Shown in pieces: positions 25,470 to 34,327 of a DNA stretch of 38,018 nucleotides (positions are counted from its first letter, which is position 1; every line of letters begins with the position of its first letter). The translations under genes and the position numbers were made by a program. The DNA comes from Clostridia bacterium (lineage in GTDB: Bacteria; Bacillota; Clostridia; Peptostreptococcales; Anaerovoracaceae): assembly GCA_900754795.1 (NCBI GenBank), contig CAAEEA010000078.1:1-38018 (forward strand). Direction: 5' to 3'. The notes under the pieces were generated by a model. It saw only the letters and a program-made list of their open reading frames with translations. It was not told the origin of the DNA and ran no database searches.

Positions 25470-26408
25470 ATGAGAGATTACGTAATCAAAAGAATCGTTC
25501 AGGGTCTGCTCCTGGTAATATGCGTTTCATTTCTGGTTTTCTGCCTGATGTACGCGATGCCGGGAGAACCGATCGATATTCTGGTTGACCGCAAGGTCTC
25601 CGAAGAGCGAAAAGCCGAAATGGCTCATGAGATGGGTCTTGATCAGCCGTTCCTTACCCAGTATGTCAACTGGGTTGACGGCGTGCTGCACGGGGATTTC
25701 GGCAATTCTGCAAAATATAAGAGCGACATCTGGGATCTGATGGGGCAGAGAATCCCTTACAGCCTCAAGCTCTGCGGCTGGTCTCTGCTGCTTGAGATAA
25801 TCGTAGCGCTGCCTGTGGGTCTTTTGTGCGCCATGAAAAAGGATAAGTTCCTCGACAGGTTCACCGTGAACTTCTCCATGCTCATGGCCGCGGTACCTTC
25901 TTTCTGGCTGGGCGCCCTGTTTATCCTGCTTTTCGGAGTATGGCTCGGGTGGCTGCCGATCAGCGGATACAGCGGACCGGAATACTATGTGATGCCGGTC
26001 ATTACCACCGTGCTTGCCAGTATCGGAGGTACGATAAGGATCACCAAGAGCGAAGTGCTTGATGTATTTAACGAAAAATATGTCACAACCGCTTATGCCA
26101 AAGGCTTGCCGAAAAAAACCGTAATGATAAAACACGTGCTGCGTAACGCGCTTATACTCGTTACCACACTGGTGTTCATGTCGATACCATGGCTCATATC
26201 AGGCGCCGTTGTAATCGAGAACATGTTCGGACTGCCGGGAATGGGCAACCTGCTCCTCAACTCCATAATTGTTCAGGATATACCTGTAGTGCAGGCTGTG
26301 CTGTTCCTGATAGCGATCCTGACGGTGATATGCAACCTGGCCAGCGATATAATTATGGGATTCCTCGATCCGAGGATCAGATTATCCCTGAGCGGAGGTG
26401 ACAATTAA
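25470..26408 (+). CDS. dppB: Peptide ABC transporter permease, DppB/OppB family
   Basis: This is the first integral membrane subunit of a peptide/nickel-type importer. The 312-residue protein starts RDYVIKRIVQGLLLVICVSFLVFCLMYAMPGEP, the standard DppB opening, and has six membrane segments. The cytoplasmic EAA-like loop that docks the ATPase reads TAYAKGLPKKTVMIKHVLRNALI. I start at ATG 25470; the in-frame TTG 25452 lacks a better site. The symbol marks the family position; dipeptide specificity is not shown. Confidence 0.93.
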   Translation: MRDYVIKRIVQGLLLVICVSFLVFCLMYAMPGEPIDILVDRKVSEERKAEMAHEMGLDQPFLTQYVNWVDGVLHGDFGNSAKYKSDIWDLMGQRIPYSLKLCGWSLLLEIIVALPVGLLCAMKKDKFLDRFTVNFSMLMAAVPSFWLGALFILLFGVWLGWLPISGYSGPEYYVMPVITTVLASIGGTIRITKSEVLDVFNEKYVTTAYAKGLPKKTVMIKHVLRNALILVTTLVFMSIPWLISGAVVIENMFGLPGMGNLLLNSIIVQDIPVVQAVLFLIAILTVICNLASDIIMGFLDPRIRLSLSGGDN

Positions 26409-26409
26409 G

Positions 26410-27258
26410 TTGAATAAGAGAAGATGGAAAGAAACACTCTACGAGTGCAGAAAAAACACCAATTTTATGATCGGCTTTGTCATCCTCGTTTCGGCTGTTC
26501 TTGTCGCCATATTCGCCGACCTGATCGCTCCTTACGGATATATGGATCAGAATACAGGGGGCAGATTTGAAGCGCCGAGCATGGAACATCTTTTCGGCAC
26601 TGACGATCTGGGAAGAGATCTGTTTTCAAGGATAATATACGGAACAAGGATCACCCTCTGGGTAGCCGTGCTTGGCGCGGCGCTTCAGCTGTCGATTGGA
26701 GTGGTAGTCGGACTTGCCAGCGGATTCTTCGGCAAATGGGTAGACAGAGTGCTGACATTTATGACGGATCTGACATGGTGCATACCGGGAACCATCCTTG
26801 CCCTGGCCGTTGTTACCATGATGGGAAAAGGTCTTACCAACACGATCATTGCCATTTCACTGGTAGCCTGGGCCAGCTACGCCAGAACCGTAAGAGCAAA
26901 GACCATGTCTCTTCGCAACATGGCTTTCGTGGAGACGGGAGAAGCTTTCGGCGAGTCGAATACATCCCTTATGTTCAGGTATATACTGCCAAATATAGTG
27001 CCGTCGCTGATCGTAATGGTATCCCTCAATCTGCCGGGAACGATACTTTCGACGACAACGCTGTCATTCCTCGGACTTGGTTCACAGGCTCCGTCTCCTG
27101 ACTGGGGGCTTGCCATTTCCGTGGGCCTTGACTACATAACGAGAGCTCCGTGGCTTACCATATTCCCGGGTCTTGCTCTTGTATATGTGACTTTCGGGTT
27201 TAACCTGCTGGGCGAGGGACTCAGAGACATCCTTGACCCGCATATGAAATCACAGTAG
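26410..27258 (+). CDS. dppC: Peptide ABC transporter permease, DppC/OppC family
   Basis: Second membrane subunit of the importer, 282 residues from TTG 26410. It has the N-terminal segment FMIGFVILVSAVLVAIFADLIAPYG typical of DppC, the conserved HLFGTDDLGRDLFSRIIYGTR, and the EAA-like loop ETGEAFGESNTSLMFRYILPN. The start is uncertain: TTG 26410 follows GGAGGTGA by 11 bases and starts just after the DppB stop, while GTG 26398 is in frame but overlaps that ribosome site. The product docks with the two ATPases that follow. Confidence 0.92.
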   Translation: MNKRRWKETLYECRKNTNFMIGFVILVSAVLVAIFADLIAPYGYMDQNTGGRFEAPSMEHLFGTDDLGRDLFSRIIYGTRITLWVAVLGAALQLSIGVVVGLASGFFGKWVDRVLTFMTDLTWCIPGTILALAVVTMMGKGLTNTIIAISLVAWASYARTVRAKTMSLRNMAFVETGEAFGESNTSLMFRYILPNIVPSLIVMVSLNLPGTILSTTTLSFLGLGSQAPSPDWGLAISVGLDYITRAPWLTIFPGLALVYVTFGFNLLGEGLRDILDPHMKSQ

Positions 27259-27271
27259 GGAGGCGGCAGAC

Positions 27272-28243
27272 ATGAATGAGACATTGTTAAAACTGGAGAA
27301 TCTGTCCATAGATTATAAAGTAAAAGACGGATATCTTTCCGCGGTAAAGAACGTAAATTTCCAGATAGACCGGGGAGAGGTCTTCGCCGTGGTGGGAGAG
27401 TCCGGATGCGGCAAGTCCACCGTAGCTCACAGCATTATGAACCTGCTGCCGGGCGGCAACGAGGTCATAACGGGAAAGATATTTTTTAAGGGTCAGGATC
27501 TGAGAGAACTCAGCAGAAGCGACATGGAAAAGATCAGAGGTAAAGAGATCGGTATGATATTCCAGAATCCTCTCGATTCACTGAATCCTGTTTATACCGT
27601 AGGTGATCAGGTCGCCGAGGCTATTGAACTGGACAATGTGGATAAAGTCGAAGCATGGAACCGTGTGATCAGACTCTTTAAGGACGTAAAGATGCCGGAC
27701 GCCGAAGAAAGGGTAAAGAGTTTTCCTCATGAGCTTTCCGGAGGTATGCGCCAGAGGGTCATGATAGCGATGATGCTTTCGAGAAATCCCGAACTTCTGA
27801 TAGCCGATGAGCCGACGACAGCGCTGGACGTTACCATAGAAGCGCAGATCCTGGAGATAATGAAGGATCTGAAGGAAAAATACAATACAGCCATAATGCT
27901 CATAACGCATAATTTCGGGCTTGTAGCCGAGATCGCGGACAGAGTGGGTATCATGTACGCCGGAGAAATGGTGGAGACGGGAGATGTGTTTGAGATATTC
28001 GAGAATCCTACCCATCCGTACACCAGGCTGCTGATGCAGGCGCTGCCCCGCAAGACAAAAGCAGAAGGCAGGCTTAAGACGATCAAGGGCTCAGTGCCGA
28101 GGATAACCGAGAAAAAACCGGGGTGCCGCTTCGCCAACCGCTGTCCTTATGCCGAGGAAAGGTGTTTCAATACCGATCCGCAGACGGTGCAGATAGGCAA
28201 AACCCATACATGCCGCTGCCATATCGCCGGAAAGGACGTGTAG
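27272..28243 (+). CDS. dppD: Peptide ABC transporter ATP-binding protein, DppD/OppD family
   Basis: First ATPase of the importer, 323 residues. Walker A is GESGCGKST (42-50), the signature is LSGGMRQR (155-162) and Walker B is LLIADEPT (about 176-183), followed by a switch His in LITHNFGL. The C-terminal oligopeptide-transporter domain has the family cysteine cluster CRFANRCPYAEERC and a final CRCH. The RBS is GGGAGG. The next ATPase gene begins 3 bases after the stop. Confidence 0.95.
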   Translation: MNETLLKLENLSIDYKVKDGYLSAVKNVNFQIDRGEVFAVVGESGCGKSTVAHSIMNLLPGGNEVITGKIFFKGQDLRELSRSDMEKIRGKEIGMIFQNPLDSLNPVYTVGDQVAEAIELDNVDKVEAWNRVIRLFKDVKMPDAEERVKSFPHELSGGMRQRVMIAMMLSRNPELLIADEPTTALDVTIEAQILEIMKDLKEKYNTAIMLITHNFGLVAEIADRVGIMYAGEMVETGDVFEIFENPTHPYTRLLMQALPRKTKAEGRLKTIKGSVPRITEKKPGCRFANRCPYAEERCFNTDPQTVQIGKTHTCRCHIAGKDV

Positions 28244-28246
28244 CAT

Positions 28247-29236
28247 ATGGAAAACAAAGAAAAGAAAGTAATGATAGAGCTTGACGGCCTGAAAAAATAT
28301 TTTCCTATAACAAAAGGTCTTGTCAGGAGAAAAACCACATATGTCAAGGCCGTTGACGACATAACCCTCAACATACATGAGGGAGAGATAGTCGGACTTG
28401 TAGGAGAGAGCGGAAGCGGCAAGACCACCCTTGCCAGAGTGATTCTCAGGCTCACCGGCAAGTCGGGCGGCAAAATCGTTGTCGACGGACTCGATCTTGA
28501 CAAAGCAAAAAAAGACGACATGCACAGGCTGAGGAGCGAGGTGGCAGTTGTTTTCCAGGATCCCGCGTCTAATCTGAATCCGAGACAGACGGTAGAATCC
28601 TCCATAATGAGACCGATGATCATTCACGGAGTATCCAAGGAAGAGGCCAGAAAAAAGGCCAGAGAAGTTCTCGAAATGGTAAAGATGGACCTCAGGTACC
28701 TGGACAGCTATCCTCACCAGCTGTCGGGAGGTCAGCTCCAGAGGATAGCCATCGCCAGAGCGCTGGCGCTCAATCCTAAAATAATGATACTCGATGAGCC
28801 TACAAGCGCGCTTGACGTTTCTGTACAGGCGCAGATACTGAATCTGCTTCTTGACCTTCAGGAACAGCTGGGACTGACTTATCTTGTCATAACCCACGAT
28901 CTGAACGTCATAAAGTACATCAGCGATAAAATAGCCGTAATGTATCTGGGCAGACTGGTAGAGTTCGGACCTACGATGGAGATCGTAGAACATGCCAGAC
29001 ATCCTTACACGAGAGGATTGCTCAACGCGGCGCCGATTTTGGATCCAAAGCTCAGGGGACGCAGCAAAGAGATAATGAAAGGCGATCCGGGCAGCTTGAT
29101 CAATATTGGATCTGGATGCAGATTTGCGGACAGATGTAAATACGCTACAGAGGAATGCAAGACGACGATGCCTGAAAACGTCTCAGTCGGAGAAGACCAT
29201 CAGGTCGCGTGCTTCCACCCTTTGTCTGCGGAGTAA
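28247..29236 (+). CDS. dppF: Peptide ABC transporter ATP-binding protein, DppF/OppF family
   Basis: Second ATPase of the importer, 329 residues. Walker A is GESGSGKT (53-60), the signature is LSGGQLQR, Walker B is MILDEPTSALD and the switch region is VITHDLN. The shared C-terminal tail again carries cysteines (SGCRFADRCKYATEEC). It pairs with the DppD-type subunit as a heterodimer, as is usual in this family. Confidence 0.95.
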   Translation: MENKEKKVMIELDGLKKYFPITKGLVRRKTTYVKAVDDITLNIHEGEIVGLVGESGSGKTTLARVILRLTGKSGGKIVVDGLDLDKAKKDDMHRLRSEVAVVFQDPASNLNPRQTVESSIMRPMIIHGVSKEEARKKAREVLEMVKMDLRYLDSYPHQLSGGQLQRIAIARALALNPKIMILDEPTSALDVSVQAQILNLLLDLQEQLGLTYLVITHDLNVIKYISDKIAVMYLGRLVEFGPTMEIVEHARHPYTRGLLNAAPILDPKLRGRSKEIMKGDPGSLINIGSGCRFADRCKYATEECKTTMPENVSVGEDHQVACFHPLSAE

Positions 29237-29269
29237 TCATTTTAAAAATAATTTTGAAGGAGGAACAAA

Positions 29270-30826
29270 ATGAAAAAGAAATTGATGGTATTGGCTCTGG
29301 CCGTTGTCATGGTATTCAGCATGGCCGCCTGCGGCAGCGATACCGCTGCGGAAAAAGACAATTCCCAGCTGAATGTCATCGACAGCGAATGGCGCGGACT
29401 TGATACTTATCAGCTTGATGAGACAGCCGGCGCTCAGGGGCTGAACTCCAGCGCTCTGTTCCAGTGGGATCCGGAGACGAACACCATGGTGGACAATGTG
29501 TGTACAGACTGGACTCTCAGCGAGGACGGCAAGACTGCCACATTCAATGTGCCTGAAGGAATGTATTATTCCACCGGCGAACAGGTAGAGCCTGAAGACG
29601 TAGTTGCTTCCATCGAACACGGTCTTGATGTAAGCCCTTATTCTGACGGATACAGCAACATCGAGTCCATGGAAGTTGAAGGCAGACAGGTTACTCTTAA
29701 TCTGACTCAGTTCCGCTCCGACATGCAGTATTATCTCTGTGCCGGTTTCGTAACTGTTATCGACAAAGATGAACTGGACACCATGACCAACGAAGAGCTG
29801 ATGTGGGGCTGCCACCCTTACGGCATGTACGCTCTTGCTGAAGACGGTTATATCTCAGGTTCTGAAGTAAAGCTTGTAAAGAACGAGGGATTCACCTGCT
29901 CAAATCCTCTGGTTGAAAATCAGGGCGCGGGAGCATTTGAAAATGTATCCGTAAGATTCAATGTTGAGGAATTCACTCAGACCGAAGACCTCAAAGCCGG
30001 CAACGTGGACATGATCATGTCCATTTCCGAAGCGCAGAAAATAGATCTTGAGGCCGAGGAGAGCATTTCGCTGGTAGACACTACTTATCCGAACATTGAC
30101 TACTTTGAACTGAACACTGATTCTCCGGTATTCTCCGACATCAATGTTCGTACAGCTCTCGCTCTGTCCATTGACAGAGACGCCCTTGTAGAAGTAGTTG
30201 ACGGAATGATCGAACCTGCATACTCGATCATCACAGATTCCATGCAGAACTATGACCCTGAAGCAGCGGCGTGGTTCGAGGAAAATCTGGCCAACGACCC
30301 TGAAAGAGCCAAAGAACTCCTTGACGAGGCAGGCTGGGTAGACAATGACGGAGACGGAATCCGCGAGAAAGACGGAGAGACTCTGTCCTTCACTTTCTAT
30401 GCGTGGACCGATTCCACTTCCATTCCGGAAGCCATGGCTGAACAGCTCAAACAGGTAGGATTCGACATGCAGATAGAGACTCTTGACGCCATGTACCTGT
30501 ATGACACCATCAACGCCGACGATTATGACGCCGGTATTGAATGGCTGAGCTGGGCAGAACCTATGCTGATCTTTAACGCCTGCTACTATGACCTGAACGC
30601 CCCTGGCAATACAGATGAATACTATGCAGACGTAGAAACAGCCGCCACAACTGTAGACACTGACGAGAGAACCGCTATGGTAGGCGATCTCCAGATGCAT
30701 CTGTTTGAAAACGTTAACATGATCCCATGGTATTCAGAACTGAGCTTCACCGCTATCAATTCCGGACTTCAGGGATTCAACGTTCTGGCAGATGGTACAG
30801 TTCCGCTCAACGATCTGACATACTAA
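29270..30826 (+). CDS. dppA: Peptide-binding lipoprotein, family 5 solute-binding protein
   Basis: This is the extracellular receptor of the ABC importer, 518 residues. The signal peptide ends in the lipobox SMAAC, with lipidated Cys21. Family 5 features include the opening QLDETAGAQGLNSSALFQWDPETN, the DVVASIEHGL segment, and NVRTALALSIDRDALVEVV, a conserved region of Dpp/Opp binding proteins. The mature chain is very acidic. Strong RBS GAAGGAGG. The hairpin after it may raise its expression over downstream genes. The ligand is unknown, but downstream D-amino-acid-tolerant hydrolases suggest unusual peptides. Confidence 0.93.
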   Translation: MKKKLMVLALAVVMVFSMAACGSDTAAEKDNSQLNVIDSEWRGLDTYQLDETAGAQGLNSSALFQWDPETNTMVDNVCTDWTLSEDGKTATFNVPEGMYYSTGEQVEPEDVVASIEHGLDVSPYSDGYSNIESMEVEGRQVTLNLTQFRSDMQYYLCAGFVTVIDKDELDTMTNEELMWGCHPYGMYALAEDGYISGSEVKLVKNEGFTCSNPLVENQGAGAFENVSVRFNVEEFTQTEDLKAGNVDMIMSISEAQKIDLEAEESISLVDTTYPNIDYFELNTDSPVFSDINVRTALALSIDRDALVEVVDGMIEPAYSIITDSMQNYDPEAAAWFEENLANDPERAKELLDEAGWVDNDGDGIREKDGETLSFTFYAWTDSTSIPEAMAEQLKQVGFDMQIETLDAMYLYDTINADDYDAGIEWLSWAEPMLIFNACYYDLNAPGNTDEYYADVETAATTVDTDERTAMVGDLQMHLFENVNMIPWYSELSFTAINSGLQGFNVLADGTVPLNDLTY

Positions 30827-30840
30827 AGCCAGATGAAACA

Positions 30841-30871
30841 GTAAGGGGCTGCTGAGCAGTCCCTTACTTTT
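30841..30871 (+). terminator. Intra-operon hairpin, partial terminator or stability element
   Basis: A long stem (GTAAGGG...CCCTTAC, 30841-30867, with a CTGC/GCAG upper part and a TGA loop) is followed by only four T. It lies between the binding protein and the next gene, 28 bases before its ribosome site. Such hairpins often protect binding-protein mRNA and reduce downstream expression. Confidence 0.7.
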
Positions 30872-30898
30872 CGGAAGAATTCAGGCAAGGAGGACAAA

Positions 30899-31924
30899 AT
30901 GGGTTTACCTGAAAACAGGTGGGTAAATCTCACTGCCAAATACCAAAAGGGTGCAAGAAACAAAATTACCGATGTTCCCGGCGTGACCGTAGGTCATGTT
31001 ACCGTCGATGATCCCGCAAGGGACGTACATACGGGAGTAACCGCCATACTGCCTCACCAGGGAAACCTGTTCAAAGACAAGGTGGCGGCCGGTCTGGCCG
31101 TTATCAACGGATTCGGCAAAAGTGCCGGACTGGTGCAGGTACAGGAACTGGGGACTGTAGAATCACCTGTGATAATGACAAATACTTTCAGCATCGGAAC
31201 GGCGGTAAACGCTGTGATCCGCTATATGCTGAAAGACAATGAAGACATAGGTGTTTCCACAGGTACGATAAACTGTGTTGTTACGGAATGTAATGACGGA
31301 GAGCTGAACGATATAAGAGGCATGCACGTGACAGAAGATCATGTTCTCGAAGCGCTGGCAAATACGGGCGCCGACTTTAAAGAAGGAGCCGTGGGAGCCG
31401 GCAGGGGCATGTGCTGTATGGGCATAAAAGGAGGAATAGGCTCCGCCTCAAGAATCGTAAAGATCAAAGACGCCGAATATACTATCGGCGCGATACTCAT
31501 GTCCAACTTCGGAGTCCTCGGAAATCTGAGGATAAACGGTGAAAAGATAGAAACACCGGTCGAGGACGCAAAAGACAGAGACAGAGGCTCTGTCATAATT
31601 GTACTGGCGACAGATCTGCCGCTGACAAGCCGTCAGCTTTGCCGCGTGGCACGCAGATCGGCTGTCGGACTTGGCAGGACAGGATCTTATCTGGGCAACG
31701 GAAGCGGCGATATAGCGATAGCGTTTTCTACCGCCAACCGGGTGCCTCATTATTCACAGACAGGAATAAATGAAATCCGAATGGTCCATGACGAATGTCT
31801 GGATCCGGTGTTTGAAGCGACTGCCGAAGTCGTTGAGGAAGCGGTCATAAGTTCCCTCTATCACGCTGAGACAGTGAAAGGCATACGGGGCAAGACTCTT
31901 CACGGCCTGCTGGAATTCCTGTAA
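30899..31924 (+). CDS. P1-family (DmpA-type) self-processing aminopeptidase
   Basis: Peptidase family S58 (DmpA, L-aminopeptidase/D-esterase) uses an Ntn-type fold activated by self-cleavage before a Ser. The 341-residue protein begins ITDVPGVTVGHVTV, typical of the family, and has the cleavage motif RGS(V)IIVLATDLPL with Gly230-Ser231, Ser231 becoming the N-terminal nucleophile. GNGSGDIAIAFSTAN near residue 270 is also conserved. No signal peptide. Known members cleave N-terminal residues including D-amino acids and beta-peptides. The RBS is AAGGAGG. It follows a peptide importer and precedes a dipeptidase. Confidence 0.93.
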   Translation: MGLPENRWVNLTAKYQKGARNKITDVPGVTVGHVTVDDPARDVHTGVTAILPHQGNLFKDKVAAGLAVINGFGKSAGLVQVQELGTVESPVIMTNTFSIGTAVNAVIRYMLKDNEDIGVSTGTINCVVTECNDGELNDIRGMHVTEDHVLEALANTGADFKEGAVGAGRGMCCMGIKGGIGSASRIVKIKDAEYTIGAILMSNFGVLGNLRINGEKIETPVEDAKDRDRGSVIIVLATDLPLTSRQLCRVARRSAVGLGRTGSYLGNGSGDIAIAFSTANRVPHYSQTGINEIRMVHDECLDPVFEATAEVVEEAVISSLYHAETVKGIRGKTLHGLLEFL

Positions 31925-31957
31925 TAAATGATTATAGACAACTGTGAGGGCGCAGGA

Positions 31958-32911
31958 ATGAAGATCATAGACATGCATTGCGATACAATAAGAGAATGTT
32001 TTCTCAGAAACGAAGGAATAAGAGAAAATTCTCTTTGCGTAGACCTGGAAAGAATGAAAAAAAATAATGCCACGGCCCAGTTTTTCGCCATATGGCTTTC
32101 TGAACCGAAAGAGGCAAAAATAAAGAGCGAAAAAAACCTTTATGACCGTTTTTTTGAAATCGCCGATTTTTATGAAGATGAACTGAAAAAAAACAGTGAT
32201 ATAATCGAAAAAGCGCTTTCTTATGATGACATTGAAAAAAATATCCGGGCGGGTAAGATGTCCGCAATACTGACAGTAGAAGACGGACAGCTTATCGAGG
32301 GAGACATGTCGAGACTTGCGGAACTTTACAGGAGAGGAGTCAGGCTCGTTACTCTCACATGGAATAACGAGAACTGTATCGGTTTTCCCAACAGCGACTC
32401 GCCGGAAGACCACATGAGGGGTCTCAAAGATTTCGGTATTGAAGTTGTCCGGCAGATGAACGCCATGGGAATGATAATCGACGTGTCACACCTTTCCGAA
32501 GGAGGCTTTTATGATGTGGCGAAGTACAGCAGGAAGCCTTTTGTCGCCTCCCATTCCTGCGCGAGATCCCTGAGGGATCACTCCCGCAATCTGACAGACG
32601 AACAGCTGCGCTGTCTCGCGGATCACGGCGGGGTGGCCGGCGTAAATTTTTATTCGCTGTTCCTTAAAGAAAATTCGGACAGCACTTTTGTCAGCGATAT
32701 AGTAAGCCACATAAGCCACATGGTGATGGTGGCGGGAGAAGATCACGTGTCTCTGGGCGCTGACCTGGACGGCATGGACAGCAAACTCGAAGGACGGGGC
32801 TACGATTGTTACGGAGCGGTGATAAGAAGGCTTGAAAAGATCTTTTCTCCGTCAGTAACCGAAAAAATATGCTACAAAAACGCTCTTCGCGTTATGAAAG
32901 AATGTTTATAG
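31958..32911 (+). CDS. Membrane dipeptidase-family (M19) zinc dipeptidase, second copy
   Basis: Second M19 dipeptidase, 317 residues, clearly paralogous to the one at 2596 (shared MHCDT, NSLC(I/V)DLE, TVEDG, LTWN(D/N)ENCIGFPNS, DVSHLSEGGF, ASHSCAR). Zinc ligands are His7, Asp9, Glu108, His178, His199 and Asp269; the last motif is GADLDG instead of the usual GSDFDG. No signal peptide. I start at ATG 31958, which matches the paralogue's start and has GAGGG 7 bases upstream; ATG 31928 would add ten residues. It lies 9 bases before the transglutaminase-like gene. Confidence 0.92.
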   Translation: MKIIDMHCDTIRECFLRNEGIRENSLCVDLERMKKNNATAQFFAIWLSEPKEAKIKSEKNLYDRFFEIADFYEDELKKNSDIIEKALSYDDIEKNIRAGKMSAILTVEDGQLIEGDMSRLAELYRRGVRLVTLTWNNENCIGFPNSDSPEDHMRGLKDFGIEVVRQMNAMGMIIDVSHLSEGGFYDVAKYSRKPFVASHSCARSLRDHSRNLTDEQLRCLADHGGVAGVNFYSLFLKENSDSTFVSDIVSHISHMVMVAGEDHVSLGADLDGMDSKLEGRGYDCYGAVIRRLEKIFSPSVTEKICYKNALRVMKECL

Positions 32912-32920
32912 GGAACCGAT

Positions 32921-34291
32921 ATGAAGTACGATGACATCAGATGTCTTGAATATCCTTTGCCGGAGACCGTGGCTAAGGAAAAATGGAGCGGCGGTTTTAC
33001 CCGCGCCAGAAGACTGATATGGAGATTACTGGCTGATGAAACTGTTCCGGACGCCATGAAACTCAGGCTGAAACTGGAGCTTGTCAACCTTGATTATATA
33101 CAGCAGCGATATACCGTAACTCCGGAAGAGGGACTCAGACTCATTCGTGAGAAAAGACCGGATTTTACGGCAGACGATCTTGAAGAACTGCGAACCTCGG
33201 ATAGAGCGGACTGGATGTACATAGACGGAGAAGTAAGATACATAGATAATTTTCATCGAACTCTTTTTCTTGTATATCCGGAGGAAAAGGCGGAGAAAAC
33301 CGTGCCGGAGACGGCTGCCGGACGTATGATCGCATCTTTGTCCGACGGAGAGGAAATGGGGGCGCATATCCATATACGTCATGAGCTGAAAATCCGCGAT
33401 CAGGCGGTGCGGCCGGGCCGTGAGCTTACGGTACATCTGCCTGTACCGGTGGAGAGGGGGAGCGTTTCTTCCCTGCGTCTGACTGATATGACAGAAGGAG
33501 GAGTTTTGCCGGCCGCGGAAAGTCTGCAGCCGACTGTATGTTTCAGGACGCGGGCGAAGGAGGGTCAGCGGTTTTTTGTCGAATACTCTTTTGACAACAA
33601 GCTTGTATACCGCGATATGGTAAAAGCCTGTGAAGGACAAAAGACAGCAGCGGCGGATCAGGAGCCGCCTGATGAAACAAAGAGCTTTCTGCTGCCCCAG
33701 CCGCCTCACATGAGCTTTACTCCTTATCTCAGGGCTCTGTGCGCGGAAATAACCCAAGGATGTGATTCGGCGCTCCTGAGAGCCCGCGGGATCTATGACT
33801 ACATAACCACGAAGACAGATTACAGGTTCATGCGTCACTATTGCAGTGTTGACAATCTGTCTGAGTACTGCGCCGTAAACAGAAGAGGTGACTGCGGAGT
33901 CCAGTCTCTTCTGTTCATCACCCTGTGCCGTATAGCCGGGATTCCTGCCGTCTGGCAGTCCGGCATAGACGCGAAGCCGTCGGATGTGGGCGAACACGAC
34001 TGGGCCCGGTTTTATATCGAAGGCTTCGGCTGGCTGTACGCTGATCTTTCTTACGGAGGAGCCGCATACAGAAGAGGAGACAAAAAGAGCTGGAATTTCT
34101 ATTTCGGAAATGTGGATCCGTTCAGGATACCGATAAATGACGGATTTCAGCAGGAATTTGATATTCCTAAAAAACACTGGCGTGTTGACCCTTATGACAA
34201 TCAGGGCGGAGAGGCCGAATATGATGACCGGGGTCTGGGGTCACGGGAGTTTGAATATAATTATATTGAAATAGACATACACAGAATATGA
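32921..34291 (+). CDS. Transglutaminase-like superfamily protein, second copy
   Basis: This 456-residue protein is paralogous over its length to the one at 4970. The Cys-His-Asp triad is Cys325 (RRGDCGVQ), His359 (GEHDWARF) and Asp375 (YADLSYGG). Shared blocks include YPLPE(T)V, KEKWSG, HIHIR, LPVPVERGSV, CSVDNLSEYCAVNRRGDCG, and the end DPYDNQGGEAEYDD. No signal peptide or membrane segment, so cytoplasmic. In both modules this gene directly or nearly follows an M19 dipeptidase and is last in the operon. Reaction unknown. Confidence 0.85.
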   Translation: MKYDDIRCLEYPLPETVAKEKWSGGFTRARRLIWRLLADETVPDAMKLRLKLELVNLDYIQQRYTVTPEEGLRLIREKRPDFTADDLEELRTSDRADWMYIDGEVRYIDNFHRTLFLVYPEEKAEKTVPETAAGRMIASLSDGEEMGAHIHIRHELKIRDQAVRPGRELTVHLPVPVERGSVSSLRLTDMTEGGVLPAAESLQPTVCFRTRAKEGQRFFVEYSFDNKLVYRDMVKACEGQKTAAADQEPPDETKSFLLPQPPHMSFTPYLRALCAEITQGCDSALLRARGIYDYITTKTDYRFMRHYCSVDNLSEYCAVNRRGDCGVQSLLFITLCRIAGIPAVWQSGIDAKPSDVGEHDWARFYIEGFGWLYADLSYGGAAYRRGDKKSWNFYFGNVDPFRIPINDGFQQEFDIPKKHWRVDPYDNQGGEAEYDDRGLGSREFEYNYIEIDIHRI

Positions 34292-34292
34292 A

Positions 34293-34322
34293 CGAGTGGC
34301 GCGCCTTAGGGCGCGCCACTCG
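34293..34322. terminator. Hairpin between convergent genes
   Basis: A perfect 13-base stem (34293-34305 with 34310-34322, CGAGTGGCGCGCC) encloses a TTAG loop. The T-runs on both sides are poor (CTTATCTACAG on plus, TTCATATTCTG on minus), so termination may be weaker than the stem suggests. Confidence 0.7.
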
Positions 34323-34327
34323 CTTAT

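Noticed and set aside
28091..29002. Long minus-strand open frame inside the DppF-type ATPase gene.
   Set aside because: It is the complement of a gene with intact Walker A, signature and Walker B motifs.
33026..34177. 383-codon minus-strand open frame inside the second transglutaminase-like gene.
   Set aside because: It is antisense to a gene with an intact catalytic triad and a paralogue; it has no recognisable motif.
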